Below are positions 19,384 through 29,276 of a stretch of DNA of 43,598 nt, piece after piece. The stretch spans positions 1 to 43,598 of the forward strand of contig JALCNW010000035.1 of NCBI GenBank assembly GCA_022649305.1, given 5' to 3'. The translations under genes were made by a program, and so were the position numbers. Below the pieces are notes generated by a model. The model made no database searches. It worked only from the letters and a program-made list of their open reading frames with translations, and was not told where the DNA came from. The stretch comes from Enterobacter sp. GTDB lineage: Bacteria > Pseudomonadota > Gammaproteobacteria > Enterobacterales > Enterobacteriaceae. The stretch's first letter is position 1. Each line of letters opens with the position of its first letter.

Positions 19384-20210
19384 ATACGACGGTTCAGCCC
19401 CATGATGTCGAGGATCTTAGTGGCGATTTCCTCAACGGAATAGTTGGTACTGTTGAGCCAGGGGATCTGGTTTTTACGGTATAAGGCCTCGACTTCAGAG
19501 ACTTCCATCCGGCACTGGCGCATTGAGGCGTAGCGGCTGTTTTCACGACGCTCTTCACGAATGGCGGCAAGTCGCTCCGGATTAATGGTCAGACCAAACA
19601 GCTTGTGCTGCAACGGTTTCAGCGCCGCAGGCAGTATAAGATTATCCATATCATCGGCAATAAAGGGGTAGTTTGCCGCCCGAATACCAAACTGCATCGC
19701 CAGGTAGAGGCTGGTCGGGGTTTTACCGCAGCGTGAGACGCCCAGCAATATCACCTGTGCCTGATCGAGATTACGCATTGAAATGCCATCATCGTGGGCG
19801 AGGGTGTAATCAATCGCGGCGATACGCGCGTCGTATTTAATCAGGTTACCTGGATTAAGGCCGTGTGTTCGATGGGCAATTGGCGTGGGGTCCAGCTTTA
19901 ACTCGCCCTGTAACGGGGCAACCAGCGCCTGGACGATATCCTGACAGAACCCTTCACTTTGCAAAATAATGGTGCGAATTTCGGGAATAACAATGGAATA
20001 AAACACCAACGGTCGCACGCCGCTTTGTTGATAAATGGCATCAATTTGCTCTTTGACCGCTTTAGCGCGGCTTTCGTTTTCCACAAACGGCAGCGTGATG
20101 CTGTTTATCGCCACCGGGAATTGCGACATGACCGCATGGCCGAGGACTTCGGCGGTGATTGCCGTACCATCAGAAATATAAAAAACGTGGCGATCGACAG
20201 CATTATCCAT
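19377..20210 (-). CDS. ppsR: PEP synthase regulatory protein (kinase/pyrophosphorylase)
   Basis: The 277-residue protein matches E. coli PpsR from [17 protein letters not shown] to the end. A P-loop-like [11 protein letters not shown] lies near residue 150. PpsR inactivates PpsA by ADP-dependent phosphorylation of a threonine and reactivates it by Pi-dependent removal. The ATG at 20210 gives the family length; an upstream in-frame codon would add 21 unrelated residues. It is divergent from ppsA. Confidence 0.95.
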   Translation of the reverse strand: MDNAVDRHVFYISDGTAITAEVLGHAVMSQFPVAINSITLPFVENESRAKAVKEQIDAIYQQSGVRPLVFYSIVIPEIRTIILQSEGFCQDIVQALVAPLQGELKLDPTPIAHRTHGLNPGNLIKYDARIAAIDYTLAHDDGISMRNLDQAQVILLGVSRCGKTPTSLYLAMQFGIRAANYPFIADDMDNLILPAALKPLQHKLFGLTINPERLAAIREERRENSRYASMRQCRMEVSEVEALYRKNQIPWLNSTNYSVEEIATKILDIMGLNRRMY

Positions 20211-20545
20211 TTTATCCACCCTGAATATTGTAGCTAATTGACTGAAAGCATAAATTAAAAAAGTAAAAACCACAGCAAAGAACTTATCTTAATTATAAAT
20301 GAAATGGTGTTTTTAATTTTAATGAAAAGTGGATTTCATTTTTCGAATAGTCGCTTTAGTTTGAGGGTTTTTAGAGGAATCTATAGGAATCATCGAGTTA
20401 GGCACTGATGGGAAAGTGTCCGAAAAGTCGAAAAATAAAAGTGCTTACACGATTCACCGTTTTTTTGCTGGGCATAAATATGCCAGTATAAATACGAAGT
20501 CAGGTGTTTCTTACTCCGATCAAATATCACAAAAGGATTGTTTCG
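20211..20545. other. Divergent ppsR-ppsA control region
   Basis: This 335-bp AT-rich spacer holds the promoters for both genes and a Cra-like site at 20443-20458. No coding signal was seen. Confidence 0.7.
20443..20458. promoter_or_regulatory. Cra (FruR)-like site upstream of ppsA
   Basis: On the minus strand the site reads GGTGAATCGTGTAAGC, a close match to the Cra consensus (GCTGAAWCGWTTCAGC type). E. coli ppsA is activated by Cra from an upstream site, so position and motif agree. Confidence 0.7.
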
Positions 20546-22924
20546 ATGTCCAACAATGGCTCGTCACCGCTGGTGCTTTGGTATAACCAACTCGGCATGA
20601 ATGATGTAGACAGAGTTGGAGGCAAAAATGCCTCCCTGGGTGAAATGATTACAAATCTGTCCGGTATGGGTGTTTCCGTGCCGAATGGGTTTGCCACAAC
20701 CGCTGATGCGTTTAACTATTTTTTAGACCAGAGCGGTGTAAACCAGCGCATTTATGACCTGCTGGACAAAACGGACATCGACGATGTCACCGAGCTTTCC
20801 AAAGCCGGTACCCAGATCCGCCAGTGGATTATCGACACACCTTTCCAGCCGGAACTGGAAAAAGCGATTCACGAAGCCTACAACCAGCTTTCTGCCGATG
20901 ATGCTGACGCCTCGTTTGCCGTGCGCTCTTCAGCAACGGCAGAAGACATGCCGGACGCCTCTTTTGCGGGCCAACAGGAAACCTTCCTCAACGTGCAGGG
21001 CTATGACGCGGTGCTGGTGGCGGTGAAGCATGTGTTTGCTTCATTGTTCAACGACCGTGCGATTTCCTATCGTGTGCACCAGGGCTATGACCATCGCGGC
21101 GTCGCGCTTTCTGCTGGCGTGCAGCGTATGGTGCGTTCCGACGTTGCCTCCTCCGGCGTGATGTTCTCCATTGATACTGAATCCGGATTTGACCAGGTGG
21201 TGTTCATCACCTCCGCATGGGGTCTGGGTGAAATGGTCGTACAGGGCGCGGTTAATCCTGATGAATTCTACGTGCACAAGCCGACGCTGGCGGCCAATCG
21301 TCCGTCGATTGTTCGTCGCACGATGGGCTCGAAAAAAATCCGCATGATTTATGCCCCGAACCAGGAGCACGGTAAACAGGTCACTATTGAGGATGTGCCG
21401 CAGGAACAACGCGATCGCTTCTCGCTGACCGATGCCGAAGTGCAGGAACTGGCGAAGCAGGCGGTGCAGATTGAGAAACACTACGGCCGCCCCATGGATA
21501 TCGAGTGGGCGAAAGATGGCCATACCGGTAAGCTGTTCATCGTGCAGGCACGTCCGGAAACCGTCCGTTCTCGTGGTCAGGTCATGGAGCGTTACACGTT
21601 GCATGCGCAGGGTAAAATCGTGGCGGAAGGTCGCGCCATCGGTCATCGCATCGGCGCGGGTGCGGTGAAAGTGATTCACGATATCAGCGAAATGCACCGC
21701 ATTCAGCCGGGCGACGTGCTGGTCACCGACATGACCGACCCGGACTGGGAACCGATCATGAAAAAAGCGGCCGCGATTGTCACAAACCGTGGCGGCCGTA
21801 CCTGTCACGCGGCGATCATCGCCCGTGAACTGGGCATTCCCGCCGTGGTCGGCTGTGGCGATGCGACCGAACGGATGAAGGAAGACGAGAAAGTCACGGT
21901 CTCCTGCGCTGAAGGTGATACCGGTTATGTTTACGCCGATATCCTCGACTTTAGCGTGAAAAGCTCCAGCGTAGACACCATGCCCGATCTGCCGCTGAAG
22001 ATCATGATGAACGTCGGTAACCCGGATCGGGCGTTTGATTTCGCCTGTCTGCCAAACGAGGGCGTCGGTCTGGCGCGTCTGGAATTCATCATCAACCGTA
22101 TGATCGGGGTGCATCCTCGCGCGCTGCTGGAGTTTGACGACCAGGATGCCGCGATTCAGAAAGAAATTCGCGAAATGATGAAGGGCTACGACTCACCGAA
22201 AGAGTTCTATGTCGGTCGCCTTACCGAAGGGATCGCCACGCTGGGTGCGGCGTTCTACCCGAAACGAGTCATCGTGCGTCTATCGGACTTTAAGTCCAAC
22301 GAATACGCGAACCTGGTCGGTGGTGAGCGCTACGAACCGGAAGAAGAAAACCCGATGCTGGGCTTCCGTGGAGCCGGACGCTACGTTGCTGACAGCTTCC
22401 GCGACTGCTTTGCGCTCGAATGTGACGCCGTAAAACGCGTGCGCAACGAGATGGGTCTGATTAACGTGGAGATCATGGTTCCGTTCGTGCGTACCGTGGA
22501 CCAGGCGAAAGCGGTGGTCGAGGAGTTAGCTCGTCAGGGTCTGAAGCGCGGCGAGAACGGGCTTAAAATCATCATGATGTGTGAGATCCCATCCAATGCC
22601 CTGCTGGCAGAGCAGTTCCTGGAACACTTCGATGGCTTCTCTATCGGCTCCAACGATATGACGCAGCTCACGCTGGGTCTGGATCGCGACTCCGGCGTGG
22701 TTTCCGAGCTGTTCGATGAACGTAACGACGCGGTGAAAGCGCTGCTGTCGATGTCCATCCGCGCCGCGAAGAAACAGGGCAAATACGTTGGGATTTGCGG
22801 TCAGGGTCCGTCCGACCATGAAGATTTTGCCGCATGGCTGATGGAAGAAGGGATTGATAGTTTATCTCTGAACCCAGATACCGTGGTGCAAACCTGGCTG
22901 AGCCTGGCGGAACTGAATAAGTAA
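20546..22924 (+). CDS. ppsA: Phosphoenolpyruvate synthase
   Basis: The 792-residue enzyme converts pyruvate and ATP to PEP, AMP and phosphate for gluconeogenesis. It has the N-terminal ATP-grasp domain, the central phosphohistidine domain with GGRTCHAAI (His-421) and the C-terminal PEP-binding barrel with CGQGPSD near residue 768. The threonine target of PpsR lies two residues before His-421. I choose ATG 20546 (MSNNGSSPL) after AAAGGATTG, giving the E. coli length; the earlier in-frame ATG is not needed. Confidence 0.97.
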   Translation: MSNNGSSPLVLWYNQLGMNDVDRVGGKNASLGEMITNLSGMGVSVPNGFATTADAFNYFLDQSGVNQRIYDLLDKTDIDDVTELSKAGTQIRQWIIDTPFQPELEKAIHEAYNQLSADDADASFAVRSSATAEDMPDASFAGQQETFLNVQGYDAVLVAVKHVFASLFNDRAISYRVHQGYDHRGVALSAGVQRMVRSDVASSGVMFSIDTESGFDQVVFITSAWGLGEMVVQGAVNPDEFYVHKPTLAANRPSIVRRTMGSKKIRMIYAPNQEHGKQVTIEDVPQEQRDRFSLTDAEVQELAKQAVQIEKHYGRPMDIEWAKDGHTGKLFIVQARPETVRSRGQVMERYTLHAQGKIVAEGRAIGHRIGAGAVKVIHDISEMHRIQPGDVLVTDMTDPDWEPIMKKAAAIVTNRGGRTCHAAIIARELGIPAVVGCGDATERMKEDEKVTVSCAEGDTGYVYADILDFSVKSSSVDTMPDLPLKIMMNVGNPDRAFDFACLPNEGVGLARLEFIINRMIGVHPRALLEFDDQDAAIQKEIREMMKGYDSPKEFYVGRLTEGIATLGAAFYPKRVIVRLSDFKSNEYANLVGGERYEPEEENPMLGFRGAGRYVADSFRDCFALECDAVKRVRNEMGLINVEIMVPFVRTVDQAKAVVEELARQGLKRGENGLKIIMMCEIPSNALLAEQFLEHFDGFSIGSNDMTQLTLGLDRDSGVVSELFDERNDAVKALLSMSIRAAKKQGKYVGICGQGPSDHEDFAAWLMEEGIDSLSLNPDTVVQTWLSLAELNK

Positions 22925-22935
22925 ATCTGAGTAAA

Positions 22936-22975
22936 CCTCACTCCTGACTAATATGATGGTGGGAGTGAGGTGGTT
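22936..22975 (+). terminator. Terminator between ppsA and hcp
   Basis: CCTCACTCC and GGAGTGAGG form a 9-bp perfect stem (extendable by one pair) followed by TGGTTTTC. It lies between the convergent ppsA and hcp stops and may work on both. Confidence 0.75.
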
Positions 22976-22980
22976 TTCGC

Positions 22981-23484
22981 TTATCTGGCATTCTGATTCT
23001 GCGCCGGTGCTTGTCGGCTCCATGCGTCGCTGTACTTAATCATGCCTTGTGGATAGAACCATTCGATGCCGGTATAGCGAATGCCGACAGACTCAATCAT
23101 ATTTGCTGAACGAGAGCCCGGAATATAGGTGTGATTTGCGCGGGCGTACATCACCACAACGCTGTCCATGGTCACTCTGTAAACCTCACGCTCGATGCCA
23201 GATTCGGCAATTTCATAATACCGAACTTCCGCTTTCTGTAATCGTCGACCTTCACAAACACAGATGGCCAGATAAGGGCTGACTTTATCGATTTGTTTAT
23301 GAAGCGTAAACGCATCATGTTGCCGGGTTCCACCCATTCTTCCAGTGTGGGGGTCGACAGGCTGACTCACACCGTAACTGCTGCTCATGATTTCTGTCGC
23401 ACCTTCGCGGCCTAAAACTTTACAGTCGCCATTAACGAGTATTCCATTTTCATCGTATAGAAATAAATAAGCGGGTAATGACAT
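22981..23484 (-). CDS. Hcp-family type VI secretion protein, orphan
   Basis: This 167-residue protein has the Hcp fold pattern. It begins MSLPAYLFLYDENGILVNGD and contains DPHTGRMGGTRQHDAFTLHKQ, then KVSPYLAICVCEGRRL. Hcp hexamers stack into the T6SS inner tube and can carry effectors. No other T6SS structural genes occur here, so it should rely on machinery elsewhere. An AAGGAG site precedes the ATG and it begins two bases after the lipoprotein gene ends, forming a three-gene unit. Confidence 0.88.
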   Translation of the reverse strand: MSLPAYLFLYDENGILVNGDCKVLGREGATEIMSSSYGVSQPVDPHTGRMGGTRQHDAFTLHKQIDKVSPYLAICVCEGRRLQKAEVRYYEIAESGIEREVYRVTMDSVVVMYARANHTYIPGSRSANMIESVGIRYTGIEWFYPQGMIKYSDAWSRQAPAQNQNAR

Positions 23485-23486
23485 GA

Positions 23487-23852
23487 TTATCTCCTTGATA
23501 AATTCACTACGTTCCAGTTATTGTCTATAAAAAACTCATAGTGATAAGTTGAATTATTTAACGTGTATAATGTACTGTATTGATACCCCGCGATAAGTTT
23601 AATTTTAAGGCAAGTATTGGGGTAATAATATTTAACGGGTCTGCGTATATCACTGGCCAATATTATCTTGTTAGGCATTTCATTCGATTCTAAATAATAA
23701 GAAGTCAAGACATCATTCTTATTAAGGCTGTAACAGACCATTTCATGATTGACGCTGATTTCACGAAGTTCGCCGATGTTTGTCCCTTTATGATTAACCA
23801 GCAGACAACCAGGTAAAAGTAAAATAAAAGTCACCACAACTATCCGTCTCAA
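23487..23852 (-). CDS. Putative lipoprotein, likely T6SS immunity protein (TTG start)
   Basis: This 121-residue protein has a signal peptide ending in LLPGC (lipid-modified Cys-16), then a soluble domain with two further cysteines. I do not recognise a named family. The start is TTG, overlapping the upstream stop as TTGA, with a near-perfect GGAGGA eight bases before. No in-frame ATG would keep the signal peptide. Lying between a putative effector and hcp, it is plausibly the periplasmic immunity lipoprotein for the metallopeptidase-like protein. That role is inference from context. Confidence 0.75.
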   Translation of the reverse strand: MRRIVVVTFILLLPGCLLVNHKGTNIGELREISVNHEMVCYSLNKNDVLTSYYLESNEMPNKIILASDIRRPVKYYYPNTCLKIKLIAGYQYSTLYTLNNSTYHYEFFIDNNWNVVNLSRR

Positions 23853-24394
23853 GAGGGGAATCCTCCAAGGGCCTGTTGATAGTTGATCAACATTTTGCTT
23901 TCCTGAACAGAGCTGTTGTAATCCTTATATTCAATCAAATATTGCAGATGATAAAAGCCATGATGCTTTAACAGCCAATAGTCACTGACTATACTGGCCT
24001 GCTGTTCCAGGCCATAGTCCAGCAAATTGGGTTTATCCAAATGGTAAGAATAATCTGCGGCCCATGACATGAGTCCGCGCGTTCTTACCCATAACCCACG
24101 TTGGTGTTGCCAGATGTGCATCATTTCGTGAAGAAATAAATGCTGGAAATAAACGCTTGCTAATGAAAAATCATGTTGATATTTTTCCGGCCTGAACCAC
24201 ATTTCTCCGTCAGGACTCATTGCCTGTGTGGGGTTTTGAAGATTAAATGGTAAATAGCTCTCCAGGTGAATCCATACCTGATGATAGTGAATACTGAAAC
24301 CGAAAAGAGAACTGGCTAAATTAATTTCTCCCAACGTTAAACGTCTTAATCCACCCTCTTTAATCGCATCATATCTTACAGGTTCATGAAGCAT
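23849..24394 (-). CDS. Putative zinc-metallopeptidase T6SS effector (vgr-related)
   Basis: The 181-residue protein has a clear HEXXH zinc site, FLHEMMHIWQ, with the histidines at residues 89 and 93. A likely third ligand is Glu-130 in YGLEQQASIVSDYW. The N-terminal half (LTLGEINLASSLFGFSIHYHQVW) resembles proteins annotated as 'vgr-related' found with T6SS genes. It has no signal peptide, as expected for a T6SS cargo. GGAGGG precedes the ATG. It is the first gene of the hcp unit. Peptidase activity and target are not shown by sequence alone. Confidence 0.78.
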   Translation of the reverse strand: MLHEPVRYDAIKEGGLRRLTLGEINLASSLFGFSIHYHQVWIHLESYLPFNLQNPTQAMSPDGEMWFRPEKYQHDFSLASVYFQHLFLHEMMHIWQHQRGLWVRTRGLMSWAADYSYHLDKPNLLDYGLEQQASIVSDYWLLKHHGFYHLQYLIEYKDYNSSVQESKMLINYQQALGGFPS

Positions 24395-24615
24395 GGTTAT
24401 AACCCTCCATTCGATATGGGTATGTTAGCACTTCAGAACCAATAAACAATTATTTAAATAATGAATGCGTTAGTATTAAAAATAAGAATAGTGAATTATG
24501 AGAACGCGTAATGATAGTCGCTAATAACGCCTTTAATAAAAAGCTTCAGGAGTTGCACCTGGTGTTTAAGACCGGTACATAGCATGGATAATGCAAGTGC
24601 GCTCAAAAAAACCAT

Positions 24616-24721
24616 AAAAAAAAGCCCATCGTGGGAGATGGGCAAAGACTACACACAGCAATTCGTTGTTTCACTCAGGGGATTTCCATGCTTATAAATC
24701 AACGTGTTGATTCATAACCGT
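24616..24721 (-). ncRNA. rprA: RprA small regulatory RNA
   Basis: Read on the minus strand it begins ACGGTTATGAATCAACACG, contains the conserved GGAAATCCCCTGAGTGAAAC core, and ends in a GCCCATCTCCC/GATGGGC hairpin with a long U-run. This is nearly identical to E. coli RprA (about 106 nt) and in the same place beside ydiK. RprA is induced by the Rcs phosphorelay, uses Hfq and activates rpoS translation. Positions are from alignment by eye. Confidence 0.93.
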
Positions 24722-24876
24722 GACCTAATAGTAGGCATGCTCCCTTTTTGCGTCGATAAGATTCGTCTCAATACTTTAAGAGGCGTGAAGATTATGTGAG
24801 AAGAATGAGGGACTCAGCGGAAGAATTGCGGGTCGGACCAGAGTTCAGTAAATATATTGATAAGTACTGCTTAAGT

Positions 24877-24900
24877 ATCAGGCGGGTTCCCCCGCCTGAT
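24877..24900 (-). terminator. Hairpin after ydiK
   Basis: ATCAGGCGGG and CCCGCCTGAT form a perfect 10-bp stem with a 4-nt loop just past the ydiK stop. The following bases have only a weak U-tract, so it may end or stabilise the ydiK transcript. Confidence 0.65.
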
Positions 24901-24906
24901 TCAGGC

Positions 24907-26022
24907 CTATTGCTTGTTCTTATCTTGCAGCGTTTCGAGTTCGTGAAGCACCACGTCCGGATCGGTCGCTGGTGGTGGGATTTCATGTACCCATGCAGAG
25001 AACAGACGCCAGGTGACGGCCAGCAATACGGGACCGATAAACAAGCCGATCATGCCGAACGCAATCAACCCGCCGATGACGCCCGACAGAATCAGAATCA
25101 ACGGCAAGTCTGCGCCCATACGAATCAGCATCGGGCGGATAACGTTATCCATCGTACCGACCACGCAGCTCCACACCAACAGTACTGTCCCCCAGGTAGT
25201 ATCACCCGTCCAGTAGAGCCAGATAATGCACGGGATCAGCACCAGTAATGGCCCAAGCTGCGCCAGGCAGGTCAGAATCATGATGACGGTAAAAATGGTA
25301 GCGTAAGGCACGCCCGTAATCGCCAGACCAATCCCGCCAAGAACCGCCTGCACCAGTGCGGTGACCACCACGCCGAGCGCAACGGCACGTACCGCTTGTG
25401 CCGCCAGCAGAACAGCAGCATCACCGCGCGGCCCCGCAAGGCGCGTCGCGAAATGACGGATGCCCAGCGCCACTTGTTCACCCCGCCAGTACAGCAGGGC
25501 GCTGAAAAGCAGCATCAGCGTACAGTGCATCATAAAGCGACCAATGTGCGCCGCTTGCCCCACAAACCAGGTTGTCGTGGTGCCGATATACGGGCGTACT
25601 TTCGCCATAATGGCGCTGCCGCCCATCTCCAGCAGGCTGTGCCAGCCGCTATAGAGTTTGGCGCCGACAACAGGAATACTGTTTAACCAGGCCAGATCGG
25701 GAAGGGTCATATCACCACTGGAGATGGCGCGAATCACCGGCCCACTGGTATCCACCAGGCTATTCACCAGCAGGGCGATAGGAATAATGAAGACTAAGAA
25801 AAGCAGTAATGTCATCACCAGCACGGCGAGTGCGCGGCGGCCAAACAACAGTTTCTGCAAACGTAACAGCAGAGGCCAGGTGGCGACCACCACCGTACCG
25901 GCCCAGGCGAATCCCAGAACAAAGGGGCGAACAATCCACAGACACGCAATAATCATGATTGCTAAAAACAGCACCGACAGCAAAATTTGCGCAACATCCC
26001 TGGGCTGACGAAGATTGACCAT
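24907..26022 (-). CDS. ydiK: AI-2E family membrane transporter YdiK
   Basis: The 371-residue protein belongs to the AI-2E/PerM permease family. Hydrophobic segments begin at ILLSVLFLAIMIIACLWIV, and a family-typical GVIGGLIAFGMIGLFIGPVL lies near residue 320. Its substrate in E. coli is unknown. I choose ATG 26022 (MVNLRQPRDVAQ), preceded by AAGGAAG; the in-frame start at 26067 adds 15 unlikely residues. It is divergent from ydiJ across a spacer with a PurR-like box. Confidence 0.92.
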   Translation of the reverse strand: MVNLRQPRDVAQILLSVLFLAIMIIACLWIVRPFVLGFAWAGTVVVATWPLLLRLQKLLFGRRALAVLVMTLLLFLVFIIPIALLVNSLVDTSGPVIRAISSGDMTLPDLAWLNSIPVVGAKLYSGWHSLLEMGGSAIMAKVRPYIGTTTTWFVGQAAHIGRFMMHCTLMLLFSALLYWRGEQVALGIRHFATRLAGPRGDAAVLLAAQAVRAVALGVVVTALVQAVLGGIGLAITGVPYATIFTVIMILTCLAQLGPLLVLIPCIIWLYWTGDTTWGTVLLVWSCVVGTMDNVIRPMLIRMGADLPLILILSGVIGGLIAFGMIGLFIGPVLLAVTWRLFSAWVHEIPPPATDPDVVLHELETLQDKNKQ

Positions 26023-26179
26023 AAATGAAACTTCCTTAGATGACACCAGCCAGGCTGGCGGGAACATAAAACCGCATCTTACTAATCATTAGTGATTCCT
26101 GCGATTTTTGACAGGCGGATTTTGCCTGTAATTCTGCTGAGCGTATAAGAAAAAAATGTGATAAAACTTTTGTTATACA

Positions 26180-26195
26180 ACGCAAACGATTCCCA
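26180..26195. promoter_or_regulatory. PurR-like operator between ydiK and ydiJ
   Basis: ACGCAAACGATTCCCA matches the left half (ACGCAAACG) of the 16-bp PurR palindrome exactly, and the right half only partly. It lies 24 bases before ydiJ and 157 bases before ydiK. Other LacI-family proteins have similar half-sites. Confidence 0.5.
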
Positions 26196-26219
26196 CAACA
26201 CTAATTAGGGTCGACAGTA

Positions 26220-29200
26220 ATGATCCCACTGATTTCTCAGGCACCCGGCGTCGTTCAGCTGGTGCTGAATTATTTGCAGGCACTGGAGCAACAAGGTTTT
26301 ACAGGTGATACCGCCACAAGCTATGCCGACAGGCTGACGATGGCGACCGATAACAGCATCTACCAGCTTCTTCCTGATGCCGTCGTTTTCCCTCGATCAA
26401 CCGCTGATGTGGCGCTGTTAGCCCGTCTGGCTTCGCAGGAGCGCTTCGCGTCGTTAATCTTCACCCCGCGCGGTGGCGGGACGGGGACCAATGGTCAGGC
26501 CCTGAACCAGGGCATCATCATCGATATGTCGCGCTATATGAACCGCATCATTGAGATCAATCCTGAAGAGGGTTGGGTGCGCGTAGAAGCGGGCGTGATT
26601 AAAGACCAGCTAAACCAGTTCCTTAAACCGTACGGTTATTTCTTTGCGCCTGAACTGTCAACCAGCAACCGCGCCACGCTTGGGGGGATGATCAACACCG
26701 ATGCCTCCGGGCAGGGGTCGCTGGTCTACGGCAAAACGTCCGATCACGTCATGGGCGTGCGTGCGGTATTGCTGGGGGGGGATATTCTTGATACGCGCCC
26801 GATGCCGGTAGAGCTTGCCGAAACGCTCGGTGACGAGAACACCACGTCAGGACGCATTTATCGCACCGTGCTGGAAAGCTGTCGCGAAAACCGTCAGTTG
26901 ATTATCGATAAGTTCCCGAAACTCAATCGTTTCCTGACCGGGTACGATTTGCGCCATGTCTTTAATGACGACATGAGCGAATTTGACTTAACGCGCATTC
27001 TGACCGGTTCTGAAGGCACGCTGGCCTTTATCACCGAAGCGCGTCTGGATATCACCCGGCTGCCAAAAGTGCGCCGCCTGGTCAACGTCAAATATAACTC
27101 CTTTGATTCCGCCCTGCGTAATGCACCCTTTATGGTGGATGCCCGCGCGCTGTCGGTAGAAACGGTCGATTCCAAGGTACTGAACCTGGCGCGAGAGGAT
27201 ATCGTCTGGCACTCGGTCAGCGAGCTGATTACCGATGTACCCGATAAAGAGATGTTGGGGCTAAACATCGTTGAATTTGCGGGCGATGACGCTGAGCTTA
27301 TCGAAAGTCAGGTGTCGTCGTTGTGCCATCGTCTGGACGAGCTCATCGTCCGGGGAGAGGGCGGCGTGATAGGCTGGCAGCTGTGCAACGATCTTTCCGG
27401 TATCGAGCGCATCTACGCGATGCGTAAGAAAGCGGTCGGTCTGCTGGGGAATGCCAAAGGCACGGCAAAACCGATCCCGTTTGCGGAAGATACCTGCGTA
27501 CCACCGGAACATCTGGCGGATTACATCGTTGAGTTCCGCGCGCTGCTGGATTCCCACGGCTTGAGTTACGGCATGTTTGGCCACGTGGATGCGGGCGTGC
27601 TGCACGTTCGCCCGGCGCTGGACATGTGCGATCCGCAGCAGGAGATCCTGATGAAGCGGATCTCCGACGACGTGGTAGCCCTCACGGCGAAATACGGTGG
27701 CTTGCTGTGGGGTGAACACGGGAAAGGGTTCCGCGCTGAATACAGCCCGGCTTTCTTTGGCGAGCAGCTTTTTGGCGAACTATGCAAAGTGAAAGCCGCA
27801 TTCGATCCCGATAACCGTCTCAACCCCGGCAAGATTTGTCCGCCAGCGGGCGTTGACGATCCGATGATGCAGGTCGATGCCGTGAAGCGCGGCACTTTCG
27901 ACAGGCAGATCCCCATTTCGGTGCGTTCATCGTGGCGCGGGGCGATGGAGTGTAACGGGAACGGATTGTGCTTTAACTTCGATGTGAACAGCCCGATGTG
28001 TCCGTCGATGAAAATCACCAGCAATCGCATTCACTCCCCGAAAGGGCGCGCCACGCTGGTACGCGAATGGCTGCGTCTGTTGGCCGATCGCGGCGTCGAT
28101 CCGTTGAAACTGGAAAGCGATCTGCCTGAAAAGCGCGCCAGCCTGCACGCCCTGATCGAGCGTTCACGAAATAGCTGGCATGCAAGAAAGGGTGAATACG
28201 ATTTTTCACACGAGGTGAAGGAGGCGATGTCCGGCTGTCTGGCCTGTAAAGCCTGCTCCACGCAATGCCCCATCAAAATCGACGTACCGGAGTTCCGCTC
28301 GCGCTTCTTGCAGCTGTATCACTCGCGTTATCTGCGCCCGATGCGCGATCATCTGGTGGCGACCGTTGAGACCTACGCGCCGCTAATGGCTCGTGCGCCA
28401 AAGACGTTTAACTTCTTTATTAATCAGCCGCTGGTGCGCAAGCTGTCTGAGAAACATATCGGTATGGTCGATCTGCCACTACTCTCTACGCCGTCTTTAC
28501 AGCGCGAGCTGGTGGGGCACCGTTCCGCAAATATGACGCTGGAACAGCTTGAAGCAATGAGCGATGAGCAAAAAGCGAAAACCGTGCTGGTGGTGCAGGA
28601 TCCTTTTACCAGCTACTACGATGCGCAAGTTGTTGCCGATTTTGTGCGTTTAGTGGAGCGAGTGGGTTATCAGCCGGTGGTGCTGCCTTTCTCGCCGAAC
28701 GGTAAGGCTCAGCACATTAAAGGTTTCCTCAACCGCTTCGCGAAAACCGCGCAGAAAACATCTGATTTCCTCAACCGGGTGGCGCAGCTCGGCATGCCAA
28801 TGGTCGGCGTCGATCCGGCGCTGGTGCTGTGCTATCGCGATGAGTACAAGCAGGCATTGGGCGACAAGCGTGGGGATTTCCATGTGATGCTGGTGCACGA
28901 GTGGTTACCTGCCGCGTTGCAGACCGCTGTCACGAACGACGTGAGCGGAGAATCCTGGTATCTGTTTGGTCATTGTACCGAAGTGACTGCGCTACCCGCA
29001 GCCACCGCCCAGTGGGCCTCTATTTTCGCCCGCTTTGGCGCGAAGCTTGAAAACGTCAGCGTCGGCTGCTGCGGGATGGCGGGAACCTACGGGCATGAAG
29101 TAAAAAATCACGCCAACTCGCTCGGGATATACGAGCTGTCCTGGCACCAGGCGATGCAACGTCTGCCGCGAAACCGCTGTCTGGCAACGGGGTATTCCTG

Positions 29201-29276
29201 CCGTAGCCAGGTGAAGCGTGTTGAAGGCAGCGGCGTACGCCATCCTTTACAGGCTTTACTGGAGATTATTGGATGA
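26220..29276 (+). CDS. ydiJ: FAD-linked oxidase / Fe-S protein YdiJ
   Basis: The 1018-residue protein has the E. coli YdiJ length. The order is an FAD-binding PCMH domain (TPRGGGTGTNGQALNQG near residue 80), an FAD-oxidase C-terminal domain (HVDAGVLHVRP near 460, GEHGKGFRAEY near 500), a ferredoxin-like region (CLACKACSTQCP near 675), and a CCG-type segment (GHCTEVTALP to GCCGMAGTYGH). Relatives oxidise D-2-hydroxy acids, and D-2-hydroxyglutarate is the likely type of substrate. Its stop overlaps the menI start. Confidence 0.94.
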   Translation: MIPLISQAPGVVQLVLNYLQALEQQGFTGDTATSYADRLTMATDNSIYQLLPDAVVFPRSTADVALLARLASQERFASLIFTPRGGGTGTNGQALNQGIIIDMSRYMNRIIEINPEEGWVRVEAGVIKDQLNQFLKPYGYFFAPELSTSNRATLGGMINTDASGQGSLVYGKTSDHVMGVRAVLLGGDILDTRPMPVELAETLGDENTTSGRIYRTVLESCRENRQLIIDKFPKLNRFLTGYDLRHVFNDDMSEFDLTRILTGSEGTLAFITEARLDITRLPKVRRLVNVKYNSFDSALRNAPFMVDARALSVETVDSKVLNLAREDIVWHSVSELITDVPDKEMLGLNIVEFAGDDAELIESQVSSLCHRLDELIVRGEGGVIGWQLCNDLSGIERIYAMRKKAVGLLGNAKGTAKPIPFAEDTCVPPEHLADYIVEFRALLDSHGLSYGMFGHVDAGVLHVRPALDMCDPQQEILMKRISDDVVALTAKYGGLLWGEHGKGFRAEYSPAFFGEQLFGELCKVKAAFDPDNRLNPGKICPPAGVDDPMMQVDAVKRGTFDRQIPISVRSSWRGAMECNGNGLCFNFDVNSPMCPSMKITSNRIHSPKGRATLVREWLRLLADRGVDPLKLESDLPEKRASLHALIERSRNSWHARKGEYDFSHEVKEAMSGCLACKACSTQCPIKIDVPEFRSRFLQLYHSRYLRPMRDHLVATVETYAPLMARAPKTFNFFINQPLVRKLSEKHIGMVDLPLLSTPSLQRELVGHRSANMTLEQLEAMSDEQKAKTVLVVQDPFTSYYDAQVVADFVRLVERVGYQPVVLPFSPNGKAQHIKGFLNRFAKTAQKTSDFLNRVAQLGMPMVGVDPALVLCYRDEYKQALGDKRGDFHVMLVHEWLPAALQTAVTNDVSGESWYLFGHCTEVTALPAATAQWASIFARFGAKLENVSVGCCGMAGTYGHEVKNHANSLGIYELSWHQAMQRLPRNRCLATGYSCRSQVKRVEGSGVRHPLQALLEIIG

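Larger units (their letters stand above)
24395..24906. other. Intergenic region holding rprA
   Basis: Besides the rprA sRNA (24616-24721) and a hairpin near ydiK (24877-24900), I see no gene in this 512-bp AT-rich stretch. It is the right border of the hcp module; the E. coli genes that follow ppsA (fadK and neighbours) are missing. Confidence 0.6.

Noticed and set aside
20504..20545. Upstream in-frame ATG for ppsA
   Set aside because: The extra 14 residues are absent from PpsA proteins, and the ATG at 20546 gives the family length and places the catalytic histidine at residue 421.
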